Assembly: GCA_002405555.1 (NCBI GenBank)
Contig: DHMA01000129.1
Coordinates: forward strand, 1 to 9,142
Direction of reading: 5' to 3'
DNA: 9,142 nt
Source: Opitutia bacterium UBA4654
GTDB taxonomy: Bacteria; Verrucomicrobiota; Verrucomicrobiia; Opitutales; Intestinicryptomonadaceae
A model generated the notes under the pieces. It worked only from the letters and a program-made list of their open reading frames with translations, searched no databases and had not been told where the DNA came from. The translations under genes were made by a program, and so were the position numbers. Positions 1 through 5,735 of the stretch are shown in pieces; position 1 is the first letter of the stretch, and the number at the start of each line of letters is the position of its first letter.

Positions 1-290
1 TCGGGATACGAAATTTCGAATTCGCGCAGAACGGTTTTGTCGCCCCGCGCGACCTCCTCGACGGCCTCCTCCATTCCGGGGAGGAGCTTGAAAACCGACG
101 GGCGCGTTTCGCCGAGACCGAGAATGTCCTCCGCAAAGCTGTTGGCAAACTGGATTTCGCCGTCGGCGTCGGCGACGATTATCGCCGAGCGGATTGCGTT
201 GAAGACGGTCTCAATCCGCGTGAGGTCGCGCGCAAGACGCTTGTTCTTGCGGATTAGTTTGCCGAGTGTTTCCTTGTCGGCGGCGTCCAT
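1..290 (-). CDS. PAS-domain protein, probable sensor histidine kinase (N-terminal part, runs off left edge)
   Basis: Only the first 96 codons are in the window; the frame stays open to the left edge. It starts with ATG at 290-288. The first 25 or so residues are charged and helical (KLIRKNKRLARDL), like the linker before a PAS domain. Residues 28-60 read as a PAS core: ETVFNAIRSAIIVADADGE, then IQFANSFAEDILGL, with the typical Asn before a helix. No transmembrane segment is visible, so this part is cytosolic. PAS domains in this arrangement usually precede a HisKA/HATPase kinase core, as in NtrB-like kinases, but that core lies outside the window, so 'kinase' is inference. The ATG lies one base after the hisD stop codon (TAG, C, ATG), so the two are almost certainly co-transcribed and translationally coupled. 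Alternatives are a PAS-linked cyclase or a PAS sigma54 activator. Confidence 0.6.
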   Translation of the reverse strand, partial: MDAADKETLGKLIRKNKRLARDLTRIETVFNAIRSAIIVADADGEIQFANSFAEDILGLGETRPSVFKLLPGMEEAVEEVARGDKTVLREFEISYP

Positions 291-291
291 G

Positions 292-1575
292 CTATTTCAG
301 GCGTTGGAGGAGGCTCGAATAGTGGGCGTCGAGAGACTCCATTTTGCCGAACGCCACCACGACGTCCCTTGCGCGGGCAATCGACTTTTTGTCGTACTCC
401 ACATAGGAGCTGCGGCGCATGAAATCGACAAGCTGCAAGCCGCCGGAGAACCTGCCCGTGCGCCCAGTCGGAAGCGTGTGGCTCGGCCCAGCGGTGAAGT
501 CGCCGAGAACGGTCGGAGTGTATTCGCCGACGAGAATCGCGCCCGCCGTCGTGATTTGCGGCACGAGCTTTTCGGGCTGTTCAACCTGCAACTCCATGTG
601 TTCGGGCGCGACGTAGTTCGCCACTTCGACCGCCGCCGCCAAATTCGGCACAAGCGCGACGTAGCAGCCGTCGGCGATTATCTTTTTGAGCTTCTCCGCA
701 CGGGAGAGCGACGCCGACAAAATCTCAATCTGTTTGCGCGCGGCTTCGACAACCTTTTTCGAAGTGCACACAAGGAAAATCTTTTCCTTACCGCTGCCGT
801 GTTCCGCCTGCGAGAGCAGGTCTGCGGCGATGTAGCGCGGGTTAGCCTTGGCGTCGGCGACAATCAAAACCTCGCTCGGCCCAGGGAGGAGGTCTACGCC
901 GACGTTTCCGAAGAGCTGGCGTTTCGCCTCTATGACGTACGCGTTCCCCGGTCCGAAAAGCTTTTCTACGGGAGCGACGCTTTCGGTGCCGACTCCCATC
1001 GCCGCTATTGCCTGCGCCCCGCCGATTTTATAGATTTCCCTGACGCCCAAAATGCCGAGCACGCACAAAATGTGCGGGTTTACCGAGCCGTCTTTGGCGG
1101 GCGGCGTGCATACGCAGATTTCGGGGCAGCCCGCGATTTTCGCGAGGGTCGCCGTCATTACGACGGTCGAGACGAGCGGCGCGCTTCCCCCCGGAATATA
1201 CAGCCCTACGCGGCGAATCGGGTAGAAATTTTCGCCGATTTTCGCGCCCTGCGGATTTCTCGCGCGCCAGTTTTTCGGCTTGGTGTGGAGGTGGTAGGCT
1301 TTGACGCTTGCGATTGCCTCGCGCATGGCGCGTTTGTCCGCCGCCGAAACTTTTTTCGCCGCCGCCTTCATTTCCTCTTCCGAAACTTTGAGCGACTTCA
1401 ATTCGACGCCGTCGAATTTTTTTGTGTAGGCAAGAACCGCCTTGTCGCCGTTCGCCCGAACATCGGCGATTACCGACGCCACGGCGTCCTTTGCCTCCTG
1501 CGGGAGGCTTGCGGACTCGCACGCCTTTTTCAACTCTTCGGCGAATGCCGCCGACTTGTATTCCAAAATCTTCAT
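292..1575 (-). CDS. hisD: Histidinol dehydrogenase
   Basis: Catalyses the last two steps of histidine synthesis in the cytosol: NAD-dependent oxidation of L-histidinol through histidinal to L-histidine, with one zinc ion per active site. The 427-residue length matches the family (E. coli about 434). All key residues appear at nearly the E. coli positions: zinc ligands Gln256 and His259 (SQAEHGSG), Asp359 (VLGDFTAGPSHTLPTG) and His418 (LDAHYSS), and the catalytic pair Glu325-His326 (APEHMELQVE). The nucleotide-binding stretch GPGNAYVIEAKR lies at 208-219 and YIPGGSAPL at 126-134. The start is ATG; its leader is A/T-rich with no clear Shine-Dalgarno at normal spacing. The stop is TAG. No other his genes are adjacent, so this is a detached his gene, coupled to the downstream PAS gene. 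Identity is firm. Confidence 0.97.
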   Translation of the reverse strand: MKILEYKSAAFAEELKKACESASLPQEAKDAVASVIADVRANGDKAVLAYTKKFDGVELKSLKVSEEEMKAAAKKVSAADKRAMREAIASVKAYHLHTKPKNWRARNPQGAKIGENFYPIRRVGLYIPGGSAPLVSTVVMTATLAKIAGCPEICVCTPPAKDGSVNPHILCVLGILGVREIYKIGGAQAIAAMGVGTESVAPVEKLFGPGNAYVIEAKRQLFGNVGVDLLPGPSEVLIVADAKANPRYIAADLLSQAEHGSGKEKIFLVCTSKKVVEAARKQIEILSASLSRAEKLKKIIADGCYVALVPNLAAAVEVANYVAPEHMELQVEQPEKLVPQITTAGAILVGEYTPTVLGDFTAGPSHTLPTGRTGRFSGGLQLVDFMRRSSYVEYDKKSIARARDVVVAFGKMESLDAHYSSLLQRLK

Positions 1576-1736
1576 GTTTAAAATATCTTAAAAAATTCCC
1601 CCCAAATCAAGAATAATAAAAGACCCGCGCGGAGGAAAGGCGCGGCGTGCGCAGTCGGCAATGGCGCGGCGGCGGAACGCTCCGCGAACGGCAAGAGCAA
1701 AGGCGCGGCGCAGGGAATCTGGCGGAGGAGCGGAGC
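1576..1736. other. Intergenic region between polymerase gene and hisD
   Basis: 161 bases with no convincing gene. The hisD-proximal third (about 1576-1620) is A/T-rich and must hold the hisD leader and probably its promoter. The rest is very GC-rich. It contains a 12-base direct repeat AAAGGCGCGGCG at 1636-1647 and 1699-1710 and a small hairpin GCGGA/TCCGC at 1672-1685. No function can be assigned to these. Confidence 0.5.
1607..1645 (-). terminator. Probable intrinsic terminator after the polymerase gene
   Basis: On the minus strand a six-base GC stem (CCGCGC/GCGCGG, plus-strand arms 1625-1630 and 1640-1645, nine-base loop) is followed by TCTTTTATTATT. It lies about 90 bases past the polymerase TAA and about 30 bases before the hisD start, so it would separate the two minus-strand genes. 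The stem is short and the T tract is broken. Confidence 0.45.
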
Positions 1737-2750
1737 TTAGAACAGCTCGCCCTGCCCGACGGTTTCGCCGAAAATGTCGGCGAAGCGTTCGCGCCAGTCG
1801 TCGATTTTCGACACATAGTAGTCGGCGTCGTAGGGCGAGCTTGCGGGGTCGTACGCGGAAATCGGGCGGGCGCGTTTCCAGTCGGGGTCTTTCGGCGAAG
1901 CACCGCGCGCCATGTAGTAGAGAACCTTGTCGCCCGCGTCGGGTCTGGGGTTCATCATGAGGGCGGCTTCCAGAGCCGCGCGGCGTCCGCGCCCCGTCTT
2001 TGCGATGTCGGCGGAATACTGCGCGGGCGACTTGCCTATATACTCGCCCTTCGCCAAATCTTCGATAGGCGCATTCCCCGAAAGAATCAGGTCTTTTGCG
2101 CGTTCTATTTCGCGCGGCAATTCGCCGTCGCGCCCGAACAGCTTGTCGGCAATCATAGCCTCCGTAAGCTTGCGCAGGAACGGCTCGGTCGCCCTGTTCC
2201 TGAATGCCGAGCCGCGCACGGTGATGTTTCCGTCCCGCAAAAGCGCGTAGTTTTTCGCCTTGTAGCAGAGCATGGCGTCGAATTTTCCGTCGAACTCCAA
2301 GTCCACGCCGTCGGGCAGAACGGCGTCGGCGGCTTTCAGAAGCTCTAGCGGCTTGCCGAAATATTTTTCGGAGGAAATGTATATGCCGTCGGTATCCGCC
2401 TCCAAAACGGTACAACCCGCCGACTTGAAAAAGTCCACAAGCTTTACGAGAAGCCCGCGCCCCGCTGCGGTGATTTCCGCCGCAAGAGAGGAGTCGCCGA
2501 ACGCGGCGGTCGAAAGGCCGAGGTATCCGTAAAACGAGTTGATGAGGATTTTAAAGCTTTTCTGGCGGGCGTCGTACTCGCGCCGCAGCGATTCGTCGGC
2601 GGTTTCGCGGGCGAGCTTTTTGTATTTCAGGCGGTATTCGCGGAGCGAGCGCAGCTCGTCCAAAAACACGCCGAGATAGTCGTTGCGCGGGCATTTGCCG
2701 AGCACGAGCATAAGGCTCGGATACAGCGAGGCAACGTCGTAGTGGAGCAC
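1737..2750 (-). CDS. Family B DNA polymerase, C-terminal half (polymerase palm/fingers/thumb), separated by an in-frame amber codon
   Basis: This is the polymerase catalytic half of the gene at 1737-3920. Numbered on the joined 727-residue protein, it carries motif A (DVASLYPS, from Asp395), motif B (KxxxNSxYG type, KILINSFYGYLG, about 457-468), motif C (ADTDGIYI, Asp509 and Asp511) and a KxxNYA element near 554-559. Both palm aspartates are present. Motif C has Gly where most family B enzymes have Ser, and lacks the usual Tyr. The protein ends in GQGELF, resembling the bacterial beta-clamp motif (QLxLF) found at the very C-terminus of E. coli Pol II. The frame is open from 2792, directly after the amber codon. 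The first possible start is GTG at 2750-2748, just five codons before motif A Asp, with no Shine-Dalgarno. Independent translation therefore looks unlikely, and this is best read as the second part of one gene. Natural stop TAA. Confidence 0.8.
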   Translation of the reverse strand: MLHYDVASLYPSLMLVLGKCPRNDYLGVFLDELRSLREYRLKYKKLARETADESLRREYDARQKSFKILINSFYGYLGLSTAAFGDSSLAAEITAAGRGLLVKLVDFFKSAGCTVLEADTDGIYISSEKYFGKPLELLKAADAVLPDGVDLEFDGKFDAMLCYKAKNYALLRDGNITVRGSAFRNRATEPFLRKLTEAMIADKLFGRDGELPREIERAKDLILSGNAPIEDLAKGEYIGKSPAQYSADIAKTGRGRRAALEAALMMNPRPDAGDKVLYYMARGASPKDPDWKRARPISAYDPASSPYDADYYVSKIDDWRERFADIFGETVGQGELF

Positions 2751-2792
2751 GTTTTTGAAAACGCCCGTCTCGAAAGACTCCGGGAGCGCGCC

Positions 2793-2795
2793 CTA
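2793..2795 (-). other. In-frame UAG codon inside the polymerase gene
   Basis: Codon 376 of the joined protein reads TAG. Before it: LPSSGGYI; after it, in the same frame: GALPESFETGVFKNV and then motif A. GGY[I/V/T] followed by an acidic or basic residue and a Gly-containing loop is the normal link between the exonuclease and palm domains of family B polymerases, so the alignment runs straight through with nothing missing. One base change from GAG, CAG or AAG would create it; GAG (Glu) seems the likeliest ancestor by recalled homologues. The base after the codon is G. Confidence 0.9.
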
Positions 2796-3920
2796 AATGT
2801 AGCCGCCCGACGACGGCAGCGGAATCGCCGCCCGCGCCGCAAAATACCTTTCCAAAAACACGCTCTCAACCTTCATGCCCGAACCGCGCAGAAGACACTC
2901 CTGCAATGTCATCGGGAAGTTCGAAACCTGCGCGACGTATGTGGGCAAAAGCTTTGCGGCAATCCCCGCGGTCTCTCGGAGATCGTCGGAAAGGTAGGCG
3001 CGGAAAGTCTTTCTGTCGGTCTTGAACACTTCGCCGATGTCGCCGCCGCGAATGTATGTGCGCGTGGATTTGTCGCTTATGCCGAAGTGTATTGCCGACT
3101 CTTTTAGCGTGTACGAAACCATTTCGCGCGCGCCGATGTCGTAGAGCTGGACGAGCGGAAGGGTGTCGACAACAGTCCGCCCCGCGATGTCGCAGCGCGT
3201 GTAGGCGAAAGTGCGCTCGGCAATCGTGAGCCTGCTTTTGCGGAACGCGACGCTCCCGCCGAAACGCCCCCAGCCGAGCGGAATTTTCAGCCGCTTGGAA
3301 CGCTCGGCGATGTAGGGAATGTCGAACTTGAAAATGTTGTGCCCCTCGATTGTGTCGGGGTCGCGGGCGAGAATTTCGGCGCGGAGGGTTTCGAGAAGTT
3401 TGCGCTCGGCGTCGTCGGTGAAGTCCTCCAACTCGATGATTTTTTCGCCGCCCCCGCCCGAAATTCCGACGGCGATTATCCTGTCGCCCGCGCGGGACGC
3501 CGACGGGAAGCCGCCGCCCTCGCAGACAACTTCGATGTCAAGCTGCATGCGGCGCAGGTCTGAAAAGCGCATTCCCGCAAACATGCGCAGCCCGCGGGCG
3601 GTCAGAAACTGGTTTTCCACGCACGAAATTCTGTCGGACGGCAGGGACTTGTCGCGCGACTTGAAATACTTGTCCATATCGGCGACGGACTCGAAGAACA
3701 GCAGCGAGTCGAGCGGCGTCGGCGGCACTCCGCCCGCGGGGCGCGAGAGAAGCTCCGCGCTTGCGTAGGCGCATTCCGCGCCCGACGCCGACCACATGAA
3801 CGGGTCGAACTTCACGCACGCGTTGCGCCGCGCGCCCGATTCGTCGCGCAGACTGAGGTGGACGTTTGCGCCGTCGCACCAAAGCCCGCAGATTGATTCC
3901 CTAATTTCTTCGTCCGCCAT
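2793..3920 (-). CDS. Family B DNA polymerase, N-terminal half (3'-5' exonuclease), ends at an in-frame amber codon
   Basis: This is the proofreading half of a Pol II-like family B polymerase, whose relatives act in repair, lesion bypass and restart of replication. All three exonuclease motifs are present: Exo I LDIE (Asp128, Glu130), Exo II GHNIFKFD (Asn195, Asp200) and Exo III YLSDD (Tyr309, Asp313). The product would stop at residue 375, just after the conserved GGY turn; the joined frame is 727 residues, against about 783 for E. coli Pol II. I chose ATG at 3920-3918 (MADEEIRESICGLW). An upstream ATG at 3995 adds 25 residues that do not look like family sequence, and it would overlap the divergent adk start. 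No Shine-Dalgarno is visible. The frame shows no other stop or frameshift. If the amber codon is real and not suppressed, the cell makes an exonuclease fragment without polymerase activity. Confidence 0.8.
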   Translation of the reverse strand: MADEEIRESICGLWCDGANVHLSLRDESGARRNACVKFDPFMWSASGAECAYASAELLSRPAGGVPPTPLDSLLFFESVADMDKYFKSRDKSLPSDRISCVENQFLTARGLRMFAGMRFSDLRRMQLDIEVVCEGGGFPSASRAGDRIIAVGISGGGGEKIIELEDFTDDAERKLLETLRAEILARDPDTIEGHNIFKFDIPYIAERSKRLKIPLGWGRFGGSVAFRKSRLTIAERTFAYTRCDIAGRTVVDTLPLVQLYDIGAREMVSYTLKESAIHFGISDKSTRTYIRGGDIGEVFKTDRKTFRAYLSDDLRETAGIAAKLLPTYVAQVSNFPMTLQECLLRGSGMKVESVFLERYFAARAAIPLPSSGGYI

Positions 3921-3982
3921 GCCGAAAATGCTTGCCGATTCCGCGAATGTTTTCAAACTTATAAATCTTATTTCGACAAAAA
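3921..3982. promoter_or_regulatory. Divergent promoter region between polymerase gene and adk
   Basis: 62 bases separate the two divergent starts, so both promoters must lie here or inside the flanking genes. The adk-proximal part is A/T-rich, with TATAAA at 3960-3965 in the adk direction, 17 bases before the ATG, and TAAGTTTG (minus strand, 3961-3954) in the other. No -35 element sits at correct spacing from either, so exact promoters are not assigned. Confidence 0.4.
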
Positions 3983-4651
3983 ATGAAGAAAGCAAACCTC
4001 ATAATGTTGGGCGCACCGGGCAGCGGCAAAGGAACGCGCGCGGTCGCCATCTGCGAAGTTCTGGGTATTGTGCAGGTCGCAACGGGCGACCTCTTCCGCA
4101 ATAACCTCAAAAACGGCACGCCCCTCGGCAAGCTCGCAAAATCCTACATGGACAAGGGCGAACTCGTACCCGACGACGTAACTGCGGCGATGGTAAAAGA
4201 CCGCCTCATGCAGCCCGACACCGAAAAGGGCTTTGTGCTCGACGGCTTCCCGCGCACAATCAAACAGGCGGAAATGCTCGACAAAATGCTAGCGGAAATG
4301 GGTCGCGAAATCGCGGCGGTCGTCTACCTCGACGTTCCCGACGAGGAAATCGTGAAGAGAATTTCGGGCAGAATGGTTTGCGAAAAGTGCCAAGCGCCCT
4401 ACCACAAAGTTTTCACACCCCCGAAAGTCGAAGGCGTCTGCGACAAATGCGGCGGCAAACTCTACACGCGCGACGACGACAAACCCGAAACCGTCAAGAA
4501 ACGCCTCGACGTGTTCCGCTCCACGACTCTCCCGCTCGTAGACTTCTACTCGAAGAAGGGACTTATCGTCCCGATTCCGCCCGAACTCTCAAAGGCGGGC
4601 GCAATCGCAGACATGACCGACCTCTGCAAGGAACTCGGACTGCTTAAATAA
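3983..4651 (+). CDS. adk: Adenylate kinase, zinc-LID type
   Basis: Converts ATP + AMP to two ADP in the cytosol, setting adenylate balance and supplying ADP for nucleotide synthesis. The 222 residues fit the long-form family. The P-loop GAPGSGKGT is at 10-18, the AMP-site TGDLFR at 34-39, and FVLDGFPRT at 84-92. The LID domain has four cysteines, CEKC (133, 136) and CDKC (153, 156), the zinc-binding pattern of many Gram-positive and other bacterial enzymes; E. coli Adk lacks it. LDVPDEEIVKRISGR and the DDDKPETVKKRL segment are typical. The ATG follows an A/T-rich leader with no Shine-Dalgarno. The stop TAA is two bases before the ymdB start, so the pair forms an operon. One local variation is GTRAVAICEVLG, where most family members have GTQA. 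Identity is firm. Confidence 0.97.
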   Translation: MKKANLIMLGAPGSGKGTRAVAICEVLGIVQVATGDLFRNNLKNGTPLGKLAKSYMDKGELVPDDVTAAMVKDRLMQPDTEKGFVLDGFPRTIKQAEMLDKMLAEMGREIAAVVYLDVPDEEIVKRISGRMVCEKCQAPYHKVFTPPKVEGVCDKCGGKLYTRDDDKPETVKKRLDVFRSTTLPLVDFYSKKGLIVPIPPELSKAGAIADMTDLCKELGLLK

Positions 4652-4653
4652 CG

Positions 4654-5553
4654 ATGCGCGTTTTTTTCATAGGCGACATCGTAGGCAAACCGGGCAGGAA
4701 AATCCTCACCGAAAACCTCCCCTCAATCAGGGAGAGGCTCGGAGTGGACTTCGTAATCGCGAACGGCGAAAACTCCGCGGGCGGCAACGGCATAACAAAA
4801 AACATGGCCGAAGAGCTGTACCGCGCGGGCATCGACGTGATTACGCTCGGCGACCATATTTGGGACCAACGCTGCTTCGAGGGCGAAATAGCCTCGCTCG
4901 ACAGGCTCTGCCGCCCCGCTAACGTGCCGCACAGCAACCCCGGGCGCGACTTTGTCGTAGTCGAAAAAAACGGAATGAAACTCGGCGTGTTCAGCCTGCT
5001 GGGGCAGACTCTGATGAAAATAAAGTCGGACTGCCCGTTTGCGGCGGCGTCGCGCATGTACGAAAAAGTCGCGCCGCTTTGCGACGCCGTGTTCCTCGAC
5101 TTCCACGCGGAAACGACCTCCGAAAAGGTCTCCATGGCGTGGCACCTCGACGGCAGGGCGCAGGCGGTCGTGGGAACGCACACGCACATTCCCACAAACG
5201 ACGCCCGCATTTTCCCCAAGGGGCTTGGCTTCCTTTCGGACGCGGGCATGACGGGCCCGTGGCACTCGTGCCTCGGCCGCAAGTGGGAGCCGATTCTGCA
5301 AAAATTCATCGACGGACGCCCGCGCCCGTTCGTAATGGCTGAGGGCGACGACAGAATCTGCGCGGTAATCATCGACATCGACACCGAAAAGAAACGCGCG
5401 GTGTTCGTCGAGCCGTTCATCTACCCGCCCTTCCCGAACTACGCCGAACTTTGGCAAAAGGCAAAAGAGGCCGAAGCCGCGGAACGCGCCGCGAAAGAGG
5501 CGGCAAAGGCGGCGGCGGAAGCCGCGACGGCGAACGACGCCGAACAAAAATAG
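4654..5553 (+). CDS. ymdB: YmdB-family metallophosphoesterase (TIGR00282-type)
   Basis: A cytosolic dinuclear-metal phosphoesterase; B. subtilis YmdB hydrolyses cyclic nucleotides such as 2',3'-cAMP and affects RNA levels, motility and biofilm choice. The core covers residues 1 to about 264, the full B. subtilis length. Metal-site residues align one to one: Asp8 (GDIVG), Glu39-Asn40 (GEN), Asp67-His68 (GDHIWD), His151 (FHAETTSEK), His176 and His178 (GTHTHIPT). Position 67 is Asn (GNH) in B. subtilis and Asp here. GLGFLSDAGMTGP at 190-202 is also typical. Beyond the core is an Ala/Glu/Lys-rich tail (about 267-299) that should form a single helix or coiled coil and has no counterpart in the B. 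subtilis protein. The ATG is two bases after adk, without a Shine-Dalgarno, suggesting coupling. The stop is TAG and a strong terminator follows. Confidence 0.93.
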   Translation: MRVFFIGDIVGKPGRKILTENLPSIRERLGVDFVIANGENSAGGNGITKNMAEELYRAGIDVITLGDHIWDQRCFEGEIASLDRLCRPANVPHSNPGRDFVVVEKNGMKLGVFSLLGQTLMKIKSDCPFAAASRMYEKVAPLCDAVFLDFHAETTSEKVSMAWHLDGRAQAVVGTHTHIPTNDARIFPKGLGFLSDAGMTGPWHSCLGRKWEPILQKFIDGRPRPFVMAEGDDRICAVIIDIDTEKKRAVFVEPFIYPPFPNYAELWQKAKEAEAAERAAKEAAKAAAEAATANDAEQK

Positions 5554-5570
5554 CGCAAGCGAAAAAAGCG

Positions 5571-5634
5571 AAAATCCGCGCTCCGAAACAGAACCGCCCG
5601 ATTGGGACGACAAATTCGGAGGGCGGATTTTTTT
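5571..5634 (+). terminator. Strong intrinsic terminator after adk-ymdB, probably bidirectional
   Basis: A 16-base stem with a single mismatch joins 5572-5587 (AAATCCGCGCTCCGAA) and 5615-5630 (TTCGGAGGGCGGATTT), with a 27-base loop. A run of seven T covers 5628-5634. On the minus strand the same stem is followed by TTTTCGCTTTTTTCGC, so it can also stop transcripts from the convergent lipoprotein gene. It starts 18 bases after the ymdB stop. Confidence 0.8.
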
Positions 5635-5675
5635 GCGCCCGCGCGTTTTTTCAAAAAGCCTGCCCGAAAAGCCGC

Positions 5676-5712
5676 ATGCGAAAAAATCGGCAACCGCCGC
5701 TTTCGAACGGCG
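5676..5712 (-). terminator. Possible weak terminator for the convergent lipoprotein gene
   Basis: On the minus strand a five-base stem CGCCG/CGGCG (plus arms 5695-5699 and 5708-5712, eight-base loop) is followed about eight bases later by a T tract (plus A run at 5681-5686). The spacing from stem to T tract is longer than ideal, so this is tentative. The stronger element downstream at 5571-5634 may do the work. Confidence 0.25.
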
Positions 5713-5735
5713 CGCGCGGATTTGTTTACGCGGAT

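Noticed and set aside
37..1581. A 514-codon open frame on the plus strand across hisD
   Set aside because: It lies antisense to a complete hisD with all active-site residues, is rich in Arg/Phe/Ala as expected from reversed GC-biased codons, and resembles no family I know.
1588..2415. A 275-codon minus-strand frame overlapping the polymerase C-terminal half
   Set aside because: Arg-rich out-of-frame shadow of the polymerase, crossing the terminator.
2793..2795. UAG as pyrrolysine or general code reassignment
   Set aside because: No tRNA or Pyl genes are visible here, and three other genes end normally at TAG. Kept only as something to test.
3954..3961. TAAGTTTG as a Bacteroidota-type -7 promoter element for the polymerase gene
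   Set aside because: It matches TAnnTTTG, but no -33 TTTG element lies at the right distance, and one eight-base match in A/T-rich DNA is weak.
3921..3995. The upstream ATG at 3995 as polymerase start
   Set aside because: It would overlap the divergent adk start, and the extra 25 residues are unlike the family. ATG at 3920 gives a normal N-terminus.
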